DNA from: Phialophora verrucosa
Taxonomy: Eukaryota; Ascomycota; Eurotiomycetes; Chaetothyriales; Herpotrichiellaceae
Assembly: GCA_002099365.1 (NCBI GenBank)
Contig: MSED01000005.1
Span: 1,860,001-1,924,000 of the forward strand
DNA length: 64,000 nucleotides
Direction: 5' to 3'
The notes beneath the pieces are model-generated. The model was not told the DNA's origin. It did not search any database and worked only from the letters and a program-made list of their open reading frames with translations. Of the stretch, positions 43,642 to 55,297 are shown in pieces (positions within the stretch are counted from its first letter, which is position 1; each line of letters starts with the position of its first letter). The position numbers were made by a program, and so were the translations under genes.

Positions 43642-45333
43642 ATGCAGTCCAAAATTCCGCATCCGAGTGGACCTGCGAAAGATGTTCAACCTTTCCCAGT
43701 CGCCGTAAATCCAACCAACCCCAGACAACGCAATCGGCTACACAACCAGGCTATCAGGAGAGCAAAGGCCAACATCGGCAAACGCCGTGACCATGTTCTT
43801 CCACCACCTCGTAACGACGACGCTGATCCGAGGCATATTCTTGACTCTACGACCGAGGGTGGACTAGACACTCAGCTTACGAAAACCGCAATTGTGATAT
43901 CTCCCCGATCAAGCGTGACGTCCGGCGGGCTTCGCGGCGACCCTTTCTGCGCGTACCCGATATCTGCAGATGGAAACGTTCTCTCGGCGGTAGACTACTT
44001 CCTCCAACATTACGCCCCTGTGCACATAAATCCTAGGAAGGACCACCTCAGACCCGCAGACAGCTTATCGCTCTCACGAAAGTACTTTGGACTCGCATTG
44101 GAGAATGCTTCGATGTTCGAGCTGATGGTTGCACTGTCTCGAGCGTCTTTTGACGCCCGCCAGGGCAACACTCGAGGACCCACGCGAGAAGTCCTAGTTC
44201 ACTATGGCAAAGGGATTGAAGCGCTGCGCCTGAAAATGGCCAGGAGCTCAACCTGTGATGACGATGCCACCATCCTCTCGGTGATGGCGTTGCTGGGAAT
44301 CGCAGTACGTGAATCGAAAAATGGATACGACTTGCATGCTGACGCCTGCCTAGTTGATCTATGGTGACTTCCGTTCCTTCGAAACGCACCTCACAGGACT
44401 GCGTCACCTGGTCGAGATGAGAGGAGGTGTAGAGAATCTGGGTTGGGATGGCTTCATCAAAAATTCCATCACAGGGTACGTCTACTCCACGTTCTGAGCT
44501 ATTTCGGCTTGGTGCTTGATTTCCCCACGACCAGTACCATTGTCCGAATGTAATGGCTGACGTGCTACAGGCTGGAGTCTCTCTGGGCCTACCACGAGAA
44601 TAAAAAACTCAGTATTGCGACCACTGAAACCAATATCAAACTCAAATACCCCAAACACCCATTTTCTGCCGACCTCTGCGTCACGGTTGCCAAACTTCCG
44701 GATGGGTTTCGTGAACTCGCCTTGTCCGCCACACTCAGTCTCCAGATAATTGAACTATTATCACAAGCGTCAGAATGGGTCAAGCAAATGCAATTTGGCC
44801 GAAAGAAGAATGTTCTGCCACTAGGGGAGCCCAACGGCACGTATTTGAGGCAGACACATGTGAGCCTCGAGCTGCTCCCTCTCAATGGGCTCAGTGTGCT
44901 TGAGAGGGCGATTTGCGCTGCCATTGCGACTGTGACAACCGAGACATTCAACAAGACTAAGCAGCAGAATCCCGTCCACCGACGGATGATCGAAACACTC
45001 TCCGAAATGTTGTCTCGATACGATCTGCGCGGGTTGCCCGCTGAATGCACGATATGGTTGGCATTGGTTATAGCAGGACCTCCCCGTCCTGCCGATGCCG
45101 CATCGCCAGGTGAAAGCGGCAACAGTGATGAACCGCAAAGGCCTCGTGATGTACTCCTTGATAGGGCCATCAAAGATTCGCCTTCTGCTAGGAACTGGAA
45201 ATGGGTGAGAAAAGCCGTGCAGAAGTTCTTCTCTAGCGAAGTGCTCTTGGAAGCATGGCGCCAGACGTGGGAAGTCGGCGTGCTGCGATATGTGGACGTA
45301 GCCAAACAGAGACGCCAGCTGGCAACACCCTAA
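43642..45333 (+). CDS. Fungal regulator-like protein lacking a zinc-cluster domain
   Basis: Inferred exons 43642-44304, 44354-44475 and 44571-45333 give 515 aa. The N-terminus contains a basic stretch (RQRNRLHNQAIRRAKANIGK), then DPFCAYPISADGNVLSAVDYFLQHYAP and a helical region including the splice-joined LIYGDFRSFETHLTGLRHLV and EMRGGVENLGW. This arrangement resembles the fungal-specific transcription-factor region (Fungal_trans_2-like) of proteins that carry a short basic N-terminal block instead of a Zn2Cys6 cluster; no CxxC cluster can be found in or just before exon 1. Introns of 49 and 95 nt have GTACGT donors. Function and targets are unknown. Its start is overlapped by an upstream ORF. 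Confidence 0.8.
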
Positions 45334-46001
45334 TCAATTTCTCCTCGTGTATCTAAAACCGGAATACTCGTACGCCGGGCCTTGGTCAGAGCGTTCATGT
45401 TCTTCCGCAGCTATAGTAGACAGAGATGGCGCAAGTCTCCAAAAACGTCATGAATGCAGCTTCATGCAAGACCCATTCTTGACGCTAAGGTGGCCAAGTT
45501 GTAGGCGATGTGGGGGCTTCAGAGCTTGGTTGGCTTCCCTAGGGCAACCAGCCACGCAGCCACCCACCACCCAGCCTAACGCCTGTCGACATATGCAGGT
45601 AAGTCTTAACTACGTCACTCTCGTTCTTCTACAGTAGGATTCCCCAGATCGAGAACCTCGCCGAGGACGCGATCGTCGCATCCACGACCGCTATTTCAAG
45701 GAACCCCATGCTGACCAGAATGCAAATTGCATACTCGATAAGGTAAACAATTTTACCTCTTCGCTCTGCAATCTTCCGCGCCATCCAGAACAGCCATGAA
45801 GAGTCTGCATTCATCGAACGACTCTCCATGCATCCGTGAGCTTTGCAAAGAACCTATACCGCTGGGACCATGAATATCCAGGATAACAGACCTCGCAATT
45901 CTCCTTGTCTCTATACTTTCCTCCCTGGCATCAGTATATCCTCGCCTCGTTCTCTTGGCCTCTCTTGTCCTCTCCTCGCATAAGCCTTTCCAACCCTCAA
46001 C
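45334..46001. other. Intergenic
   Basis: 670 bp between two same-strand genes; 3' end of the regulator-like gene and promoter of the channel gene. Nothing else seen. Confidence 0.55.
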
Positions 46002-48538
46002 ATGAACGACCCGGGACTCGACGATCCCATCTCCGACGCGTCCGCCGCGGTGAAAGAACACATCGAAGACAACCCTCCTTCCGCCCACCACAATGCCCAA
46101 ACCTCCGAAAACCCGGGTCAGAACCCCTACTTCAATGGTGACGCCCCCGGAACGCTGGAGGATGCTTACGATAAGATGTCGGAAGAAGAACAAGAAAGGA
46201 ACTTCCTTATGCCGGCGCGTTGGTGGTACGCGAGTACGGGTATACCGCTCATCGCAGGCACTTTTGGCCCCATGGCAAATGCATTCAGTATTTGTGCATT
46301 GGTGGAGAATTGGAGGGTCAAGATCCCGCCCGGAGGCACAGAAGAGCATGGCATCGATATCAAGGATCCAAGTTGGTAGGTTCGACCCGTGCCCTCGACG
46401 TCCGAGTCGAGGAGCAGCGAAGTGAGACGGAATGGGCGTCATAGCAGCGAGGTGAAAGAAGACGTGCGGTTGAACAGAATATATACTAACGTGAAATTTG
46501 ACCTAGGCTCATCGGAGTCAATGCTGTCTCCCTTGCCATGGCGCTCATTGCTAATGCCTCACTCCTGCTGAACATGGCCCGTCGCGTACCATTTCGAGTG
46601 GCGCAGCCCGTCACCATTCTCGGATTTTGGATTGCCTCAGTTCTATTAATCGGTCTAACCGCGTACGCCTCAAGCTCCCGGTCCTTCCACAAAGGAGTGA
46701 AAAGCCAAGCCTTGACACAAGCATACTACTACGCTATCTTCGCCGCTGGTCTTTACCAGATCATTTCCTACTTGATGTGTGTGACCGTGTACGGGGCTTA
46801 CAAGGGGCATTACTCCAAGGAGTTCAAATTGACGGTGGCACAGAGAACGCTGATGTTGCAGACCATAGCATTCTTGGTGTACTTATTGCTTGGTGCGTTG
46901 GTATATTCGCATATCGAGGGCTGGAAGTTCTTGGATGCGGTATACTGGGCGGACTTCACAAGTTTGACAATTGGGATTGGTGGAGATTACACGCCGAAAA
47001 CGCATTTAGGGAGAGGACTATTATTTCCTTTCGCGATGGGCGGAATTATCATCCTTGGGTTAGTGGTGGGAAGCATTCGAAGTTTGATTTTGGAGAGCGG
47101 GAAGAAGAAAATGGCGGCGCGATTGACTGAGAAGACGAGGGTGAGACTACTCAATGAGATTCAAAGGATCAGCAAGGAAAAAAGCCTCTTGAGGAGGAAG
47201 GGTGCGATGGGCTTGAAGAAGGACACCACCAAAGCTCTGACGGCGGTTCCGGGCGAAGGCGAAATGTCCGAGCTGGAGAGGAGACAGGCCGAATTCGAGG
47301 CCATGCGCAAAGTCCAGGAATGGGCAGCCACCCAGCGAAAGTATATGAGCCTGGGGGTGTCGACGTTTGCATTTGCATTCTTGGTAAGCGCCCCCCGAAG
47401 ATCGCCATCGAGTCTGAAGCTGACCGGCTAACAGTGGACAATTGGCTCCCTGGTCTTCCAACACGCCGAGCAGAACCAAGAATGGAGCTATTTCGGATCT
47501 CTGTACTTCTCGTACACCACATTGTTGACCATTGGCTATGGAGATTTCCAGCCCATGAGCAACAGCAGCAAGCCATTCTTCGTCTTTTGGTCCCTATTGG
47601 CAGTCCCGACACTGACGATCTTGATCTCTGACATGGGGGATACAGTCATCAAAGCTGTGAAAGACGTCACGATCTGGCTCGGTGAGATCACTGTGCTGCC
47701 TAGCGACGAAGACACCTTGGGCAACCGCCTCAAGTACGGCGTATACAGAGCAACCCTCGGACAACTGGATCTTCGAAAGACAGCCAGAGATATCGAGGAA
47801 ACACCTGGGGAAAGCGATGACGAGTCTGGATACCATGAATTGCACCCTGGTCTAGCCAGGATTTTCCGCAACGGTCGACAGAGGCATAGGCAAACGGCAA
47901 AGGACAGTAAGGCCGAAGACCGTCTGGCTGCCGACCTTGAAGAGACTGAAAAGAAGGATGAGGACGCGAGTAGTGACAAGGGTGAAAAATGGGAGCACGA
48001 CGAGCATCATTACCGTCGTGTCTTGGTCTCTCAGCTTCGAAGAGTGTATGCCGATACCCAGGCGGCAACACCAAAGAAGTACACCTACGATGAGTGGCAA
48101 TACTTTCTCAAACTACTCGGTGAGAATGAGGAAGACGTGACGTACCACAGGAAAGCGCCAACTCATGGTCAAGAGGAAAGAGAAGCCCACCAAGTCGAGG
48201 AGAACAATAACCAACGAGGTGGCCAATCGGGAGCCGACGAGAGAAGACGGGGCGACATGGGCAGGCAAGGAGGCGCTTATACTGGTGGAAGGGGAGGCGA
48301 CGATGAGGACGTCCAGGTCACCAAATGGAGCTGGATAGGGGCCCAGAGTCCGTTGATGGGTGACAAGGAAGAAGCGGAATGGTTGCTAGAACGGTTCTTC
48401 CAACGGCTGGAAGAAACTCTAAGCGCAGAAGCGAAGACCAAACAGACGGAGAAGGGAGAGGAGTATACCAGCCATCTGGATGAGTCGAAGCAGGGAGATG
48501 CATCTAACAGCAGTGAAAGGAGCATGTCTCAAAGCTAA
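46002..48538 (+). CDS. TOK1: Outward-rectifying two-pore potassium channel, TOK type
   Basis: TOK channels release K+ across the fungal plasma membrane on depolarisation and have eight membrane segments and two pore loops. Exons 46002-46375, 46507-47383 and 47435-48538 give 784 aa. The acidic N-terminus is followed by membrane segments (IPLIAGTFGPMANAFSICAL, LIGVNAVSLAMALIANASLL, VTILGFWIASVLLIGLTAY and more). The first pore loop is DFTSLTIGIGGDYTP and the second is TTLLTIGYGDFQP; both hold T-I-G-x-G. A Lys/Arg/Glu-rich cytosolic stretch separates the two pore halves, and the C-terminal 270 residues are acidic and hydrophilic. The second pore is interrupted by a 51-nt intron (47384-47434) just before it. 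Donors are GTAGGT and GTAAGC. No residue needed for K+ selectivity is missing. Confidence 0.93.
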
Positions 48539-49875
48539 CGGGCAGCGATTCCGGCAGTGGTCGGGACCCGATGCGGCTCTCTTGTCAAAGGACGAACATA
48601 GGCGGGTTTTGAGTTTGGCGTCGAGCGAGGCTCGCTCAAGGCCAAGGGTTGTGGAAATAGGTCGGCGTCTGAGAAGGCTTCGGGATACCTTATTCGGTAT
48701 TGGCCGCATGGATCATCGTGTGAGGCGTGTGAGACACGCAAGCCGGACCAAAGGTTGATATGCCGACCTCGGTCCGTTTGTGCCTTCGGGTTATTGACGC
48801 CTTAATTGGGAATGTCCCTTTCTCCGGGTCCAACCCGCAAAGGCTTCGAGGGCTTTCGTGGTGCAATTCCCGGGCCTCGCCCTTTGTGTGCACGGGGCTC
48901 GAATCGATTGGGACGACTTGGGGGGATTGTTCGGGGGTGAGGAACCAATTCCAGCCTTGGATGCGGAGCTGGACGACTGCGGAGAAACACGAAGTCAAAA
49001 ATCTTGTTTTGGATCTTGTTTTGGCTCTGATACGATGGGTGGCGTCCAGGCATCAAACGTCTCGGAGAAGGCATCCTTCTCGAACAGGGCTGTCAGAAGA
49101 GACTACTGAGTATTATACTACGAAACGTACAGGGCGAATTTGCGGGGAAATCTCACTACGCACCGTCTCCCTCCGAGAAGCAATGTAGACAGACTCCTGT
49201 GTTCTCGAAAGTCGAGGCATCGCGTCATGACCGCTTCTTCTCCGCAATTCCGAACCCTCCCCCAGAATGAGTTCGAGAGAATTCCGAGTGGATGCTGACG
49301 CAGGCCATTCTACATTTCCTCGGTGGTGTTACCCCGAGTCAGCCGAGGAACAAGCCGTCCCTCTCCACGGCGGTGGCACGGGCTGCGACCGGATTCGGGC
49401 CTCCACACTCCACCAGTGCCATCCCTCTCCGTCATCACTGACTTCGAGCCATCCTGACCATTCACACATACAGGATCTAGTCGACAGACGCGTCCGAGTC
49501 CGGACTAACTCGCTGTATTCTCCGAACGAACCAGCAACTCGCGGGCGCCTTCCGGCCGGGGCAGAATAGTCATCTTCACCTACGAGTACGTGCTTCATTG
49601 GAAGTCGCTAACAGTCCATGTCTAGATCCCCTTTGGCCCGCTTTCAACCCCTCATCGGATCCTCGCCAGTGTGTACGAGTGGGAGATGATGACCGACACA
49701 TCATGCTCCGTCTGGAGGTCAGCCCGGGGTCGCGGGGTATGTCAACACACAGATAAAAATCTCGCGGAGCGCCCATGTCCAACAGGCTTTCTATCTCTTT
49801 CCTGCCCTCACATTTCATCTTGTGTTCCCCGAGCAGTCCGGAAAACACGTCCGCCGCTAAAGCTGAGAAGACACC
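48539..49875. other. Intergenic upstream of the Baeyer-Villiger monooxygenase
   Basis: 1.3 kb. Several short open frames but no recognisable protein; it contains the promoter of the monooxygenase gene. Confidence 0.5.
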
Positions 49876-51679
49876 ATGGGCTCCCATCAAGTTGAGGAAG
49901 TTGATGTCCTACTCGTCGGAGCAGGCTTTGCCTCTTTCACGCTGCTGAACCGGTTAGTGACGACCGCAGTAGGTGGCTATGAGCTCCAAACTAACCATTA
50001 GCACACAGTCTACGGAAGCTGGGCCTCAAGGTTCGCATCTTCGAGAAAGGAAGTGCCTCTGGCGGCATCTGGTATTGGAACTGTTATCCCGGGGCGCGTG
50101 TCGACACCGACACTCCGATTTACCAGCTCTTCGACAAGGAGCTGTGGGAAGACTTCACCTTCAAGGATCGATATCCGGGATGGAAAGAGCTGCGTGAATA
50201 CTTCGGCCACGTGGAAAAGAAGTGGAACATCCGAGACTATACATCCTTCAACAAGTACGTCGACGGCGCCGTCTTTGACGAAGGTCGCCAACAATGGCTG
50301 GTTGAGTGCTCCGATGGCACCGAGATTTATGCTCGTTGGTTTATACCCTGCATCGGCTTTGCCAGCAAACGATATACGCCTCCCTTCCAGGGTCTTGGAA
50401 ACTTCAAGGGTGACATCTATCACTCGGCTGTGTGGCCCCAGCATGGAGTCAACCTTAAAGGAAAGCGCGTAGCCGAGGTCGGGACCGGGGCTTCAGGCAT
50501 CCAGATCATTCAAGAGATTGGCCCCGTGGTGAAAGAATTGACAGTGTACATGAGGACGCCCAATCTGTGCCTGCCAATGAACCAGCGCCAGCTCGACCCG
50601 AAAGAAGAAGAAGAGAAGAAGAAGAACGGCTGGTACGAGGAAGAAATGGAGAAGACCCGCCACACTTTTGCTGGCTTCACCTACGATTTCTTGGAGAAGA
50701 ACACTTTCGACGACACACCAGAAGAGCGAGAGAAGACGTACCACAAGCTCATGGTTGAGGACGGCGGCTTCAAATTCTGGCTCGCAACCTACAAGGATAT
50801 GCTCTTCGATCTCAAGGCCAACAAGGAAGCCTACGACTTCTGGCGCAAGCAGGTTTTGAAGCGTCTGAAAGATCCCGAAAAGCAGAGACTCTTGGCGCCA
50901 GAGGTCCCTCCACATCCATGGGGAACCAAACGGCCATCACTGGAGCAGAGATTCTATGAAGTGGTCGATCAGCCAAACGTCAAGATCATCGATGTCAACG
51001 AGAACCCGATCGAGGAAGTCACCGCGACTGGCATCCGGACCAAGCAGGGCCTTGTTGAGGTCGATGTTATTATCCTCGCAACCGGATTCGATTCGGTCAC
51101 AGGTTCGCTGGCTCAACTCAACATCCAAGGCATCAACGGCGGCACGGTGGCCGATCACTGGAAAGATGGTACGAAGACGTCGATGGGTATCGCCCTGCCC
51201 GAGTTCCCCAACGTGAGTTTTGCCCGTTTTCCTGTCCACCTTGATATGTGCTGACCGAGATTCCTAGATGTTCTTCTTGTACGGACCTCAAGCACCAACT
51301 GCCTTCAGCTCTGGGCCTAGCTGCACCCAGTTCCAGGCCGAGTGGGTCGAGAAGGTGTTCAAACTGATAAAAGAGAAGGACATTACGAGGCTAGAACCCA
51401 CAAAGGAGAGCGAAGACGACTGGGGAAAGCGGTTGACTGAGAAGTGGGATGCCTCGCTGTTCCCTCTGGCAAAGAGCTGGTACCAGGGCGCTAACATCCC
51501 AGGACGAAAGGTCGAGCCCCTAAACTGGTAAGTCGATCCCGTCTCAGAGCCACATGGTGGGAGAGTAGGCCATACTAACGGCGTGCAGGTCCGGAGGTAT
51601 GGTCGAATACGTCAACACGTTGAATCGAAGTCTGGAGAATGACTTCCAGGGATGGAAATACTCGACCGCCAAGGCCTGA
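49876..51679 (+). CDS. FAD/NADPH-dependent Baeyer-Villiger-type monooxygenase
   Basis: It inserts one oxygen atom next to a ketone carbonyl, giving an ester or lactone. Exons 49876-49952, 50009-51212, 51268-51527 and 51589-51679 give 543 aa, normal for type I enzymes. The first dinucleotide fold is LLVGAGFASFTLLNRLRKLG (GxGxxS, as in some fungal members) and the second is VAEVGTGASGIQIIQEIG. The signature FxGxxxHxxxWP is present as FKGDIYHSAVWP at about 50402-50437. The block GGIWYWNCYPGARVDTDTP is typical of this family, and the C-terminal GPQAPTAFSSGP is near the active site. The substrate is not deducible. It is followed on the same strand by a short-chain dehydrogenase and a peroxisomal crotonase, so a degradative sequence is plausible. 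Confidence 0.92.
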
Positions 51680-52765
51680 CGAACTACTGGATAAAGAAAG
51701 ACATTCTTGTGACTATACATCGGGACGACAGACCGGCTGGAATGATACCAAGACAGAAGATTCAGCTCGACCCGGCGCATACATCGTGCGGACTACAGTG
51801 GTGGAAGGCGCTCAAAAAGGCTACCGACAGGTCAATCAGAGAAGCGAGGCGTCGAAGGAAAGACATGTGGTAGAAGACTGGCTGCTAAAGGAGACCTTAC
51901 AATGCTTGCGGAACCATCCGGCAGGTCCGACCATCTAAAGGTGCAGTGAAAGTGACCTTTTGTGTAGAGTAACTCAGAGAGAATCCGAACCAGAACCAGC
52001 TCCCACTGGCTTTACTTGTATACAGGAGTCGAGAGGATCCATCCACTCTCCTACTCCCAGCCTTGCTTGCGCCTTTGCGACCCGTGGCGGCAATAGTATC
52101 CCCTTGCACATGATGAAGCGTACAGTACCATCGTAATATGTACCCGAAGAGATCCCAATCCGCACCACCACCATCACCCTTGTGCTCTGAACTCCGACCA
52201 CCATCCGCCGGCACTTCAGAACCCACTTACATAAACAATGGGGATTACATTTTCTCACCTTCCTCCACCTCCGCCTCTCCGCCTCCACCTCGGTGTAGTT
52301 GCTGCGTTGTGTCAGCCATTGATTGCGGAGTCTGGAATACGAGATTTGAAATGCGGGGTACTCACTCACTCCGTTGAGGGCGACCACGGGGCTACTTATA
52401 CATAGTATGTTTCTAACTGCTGCGAGGGGCTTGGGCGAGAGGACCGACCGGAGAATAATTAATCTCTAATTATCACTTCACCAGGACGCGCTCGTCAAGA
52501 CATAATTATACTCGCCTTCTGTTGGGGGAGATTCTCGTCCTATTCCTATTCCTATTCCTGTTCCTCTCGTGGGTGCGTCTTCGAGAGACTTTGGGGTTAC
52601 GAAATATCTTCACCTTTACCATTACTCGCACTGGTACTGGGAAGTACAGTATCAGGATCACGATTACTGTCACTGTCACTATCGGTGTTGCCGTCGTGGT
52701 CTCTATCTCTGCCGATATCGCTTTCAGTACCACCGGCAGCGCAGCACAGCACCGCTTAGGGCACA
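51680..52765. other. Intergenic upstream of the short-chain dehydrogenase
   Basis: 1.1 kb with a TATTCC-type repeat at 52541-52564, inside the promoter of the next gene. A stretch rich in TCACTGTCACT-like words follows (about 52660-52690). No gene seen. Confidence 0.5.
52541..52564. repeat. Tandem repeat (TATTCC)3 + TGTTCC
   Basis: Pyrimidine-rich hexamer array about 200 bp before the dehydrogenase start; a promoter microsatellite. Confidence 0.8.
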
Positions 52766-53832
52766 ATGTCGAATCAGACGGTCTACTTCGTGACGGGGAC
52801 GACGCAGGTATGTCGAGCTGTCTTGACTGGTTAGGCCTTTGAACATGGATAGATTCAGCGCGCTGTCAGCTGGCGGTTAGTAGCTAGCACTGACAAGTCA
52901 ATATTATCCCAAACCAACCCCCCAACCGAGTCCTCACTAACACCCATGATCCATCCCTCCAGGGCATAGGCTACGAGTTCGTACGCCAGCTCCGCGACCG
53001 GCCTGGGGCGATCGTGTTCGCCACGTCCCGAAACCCGGACTCGGCCAAGTTGAAGGCTCTGACTGATAAGGGCAACGTGCATCTGGTCAAGATCACCAAG
53101 CAGCCCGAGGCGGTGGACGAGGCGCTCCAGGCCGCGGAATTGGTGAAGAAAGTCGCGGGGAAAGTGGACGTCGTAATCGCCAATGCCGGTGAGTTTGGAG
53201 TGGACCTTTCTCGATCGACTCTTTCGATCCCTTGCCGTGTTCTGTTACACAATGTCTTGTCCTGATATGCCATGTTCTGCTCTGCGATCAGCGATCCATA
53301 AACCAATGATCGCCGTTCCACCGTCACCGAGTACTGATTTACCACCCGTCCTTTAGGCATCATCGGGCACGAAACGAGCATCGCCGACTCGCCCATCTCG
53401 GAATACCAGGCCTTTCTGGACGTCAACCTGCTGAACAACATCGCCATCTTCAGGGCGCTCCGTCCGCTGATGCTCGAGGCCGTCCGCCAGGGCGGGACGC
53501 CCAAGTTCGTGGCCATCAGCACGCAGTACGGCTCGCTGGCCATGGTCGAGGACCTGCCCGGCCAGTCGTCGGCGTACGCCATCTCCAAGGCCGCGCTGAA
53601 CATGTTCCTCCGGCACGTGGCGTACGAGGAGCGCAAGAACGGCATTGTGGCGTTCCCCATGCATCCCGGCGTCGTGGCCACCGAGACGGTCGAGCCCTTG
53701 GCCAAGAGGATCGGGTTGGGCACCATCCCGCCGGCCGAGAGCATCGAAGGGATGATGAAGATTGTCGACGCCGCCAAGGTCGAGGATGAGGTCCGTTTGT
53801 GGCGCTATGACGGCGTGGTGCTCCCTTGGTGA
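52766..53832 (+). CDS. Short-chain dehydrogenase/reductase (SDR)
   Basis: An NAD(P)-dependent oxidoreductase of 247 aa, spliced from 52766-52807, 52963-53188 and 53357-53832. The first exon has only 14 codons (MSNQTVYFVTGTTQ) and is joined in phase 0 to GIGYEFVRQLRD, creating the TGxxxGIG cofactor motif across the splice. The next intron splits the NAG motif (VVIANA-GIIG). The catalytic triad is present: Ser in AISTQYGSLA and Tyr/Lys in SAYAISKAALN. No acidic residue follows the second beta strand (FATSRNPD), so NADP is likely. Introns are 155 and 168 nt, longer than the window's average. It could reduce a ketone or oxidise an alcohol; the neighbouring monooxygenase suggests the alcohol-to-ketone step, by inference only. 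Confidence 0.92.
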
Positions 53833-55297
53833 GCGGGCGGAGAGCGGTCGTGGGCGTGAAAGCTGAGAGGTACCCATCTCGTTGTGTATGCCCCAGTCTA
53901 AGATGTGCGTTGAGTCTTTGAAGGTACCGAGTGCGAGTCTTAATCCTCGAGTCGGAAGTTTTAAAGTCTCTTGGACGAAGCAATCTCGTGGAGCTGCACA
54001 GATCACCCTGGAGCTCCTCATCCGTGACGTAACTCAGAGTCACGGCTCCGTGAGCATGCTTCCTTTTGCGCAGAAGTATTGTCGAAAGTGCTTGATTGCT
54101 TGCTTGCTCCTTCGGGCCTGCGCCAACGCGTAACTGTCTGAGGGTGTCCAAACCGTATCAATTACACGTTGCACAATTCCCGTTCAGGGGAGCAGTTCCC
54201 TGTTTTGCTTTGTCCACCTGTATCGCTCGAACGCTGGGTTCCTTGCCCGTCCACAGACAAGTTGTATCAGTGTCCTGTTTCAGAGCCTGGACCTTCGCCT
54301 CGTCTCTTGCGCAGTAAGTCTGGGTTCTGCAGACGGGTGACGTTACCTTTGTAGAGAATTGATGCTGTTCGCCAACCCAGGGAAAAGTACTAGTTACCTT
54401 GGTTTCTCCACTCTTCGAGTTGGTAGCTCTGTGGGCCTGATCCTCAGGTCGGAGTGTCAACTTCTCTGGCTTGTAACTCGGCTGTCCGAATGCCCTGAGA
54501 TCTTCGTGTCTACGTCCAGACTATGAAGTGATCGCCTAGTCCGCCGTCTGGTCTTCCTCTCATCTCTCATGTGAGATGATACAGTACTCTTGTGGTCGGG
54601 TAGGGTGAGCTGATCAGCTGGTCCTCCTGGTAAAGCACAAGGTCGCAGCTTTGAGTCTTGAGCTGCTTGGACGAGGCTTCGTTGAATGAGAATGGTTTGG
54701 TGGAAATTATCCGTTCGTCTCGACGGGAGAGCCAGACGACGCTCGGCATTGACTTCTTCATGACTCAACACAGGACTCTACTATTCAAAATTCAGTGGCC
54801 TGAGTGACAAAGCTTCTGGCGCGTGGCGCGGGAATATTGTCCATAATGGAAGTCGAAGAGAGCTGGCCTCGAGTCCCGTCAATATTTGCAAAGTACGAGG
54901 ACAAAGGGAAAAGGAGACCACGAGGGCGGACAGTGTGGTTTAAGCCAGGCCCAAAATGTCATCTTTTTGGCAAGCGTCTACGGTGAATTATACACCTGGA
55001 AAGCGATCTATCATTTTCTGCACAGATGATTATTAAACAAAGTCAGACCTCAGCACGACCAGCAAGCTTGCGATGCTGATTACTGTGTGTTCCTCGACTT
55101 CTACCGGCATCCTCATGATTACAAGCCTGCCGGGCCGCGGCTCATGGCCGGATTTCAAGCTATGTCTTCTGGCTTAAAATCCACACCGACTGTACATGTA
55201 GACGTCCATTCCAACTCAAGGTTTCAGTAATACTGTAAGTTCATTTGATAAACTTTGCTATCGCTTCTAGTCAACGGCGGCGTGCGGTGCGTTCAAC
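53833..55297. other. Intergenic
   Basis: 1.46 kb between two same-strand genes. No recognisable gene, RNA or repeat. Confidence 0.5.
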
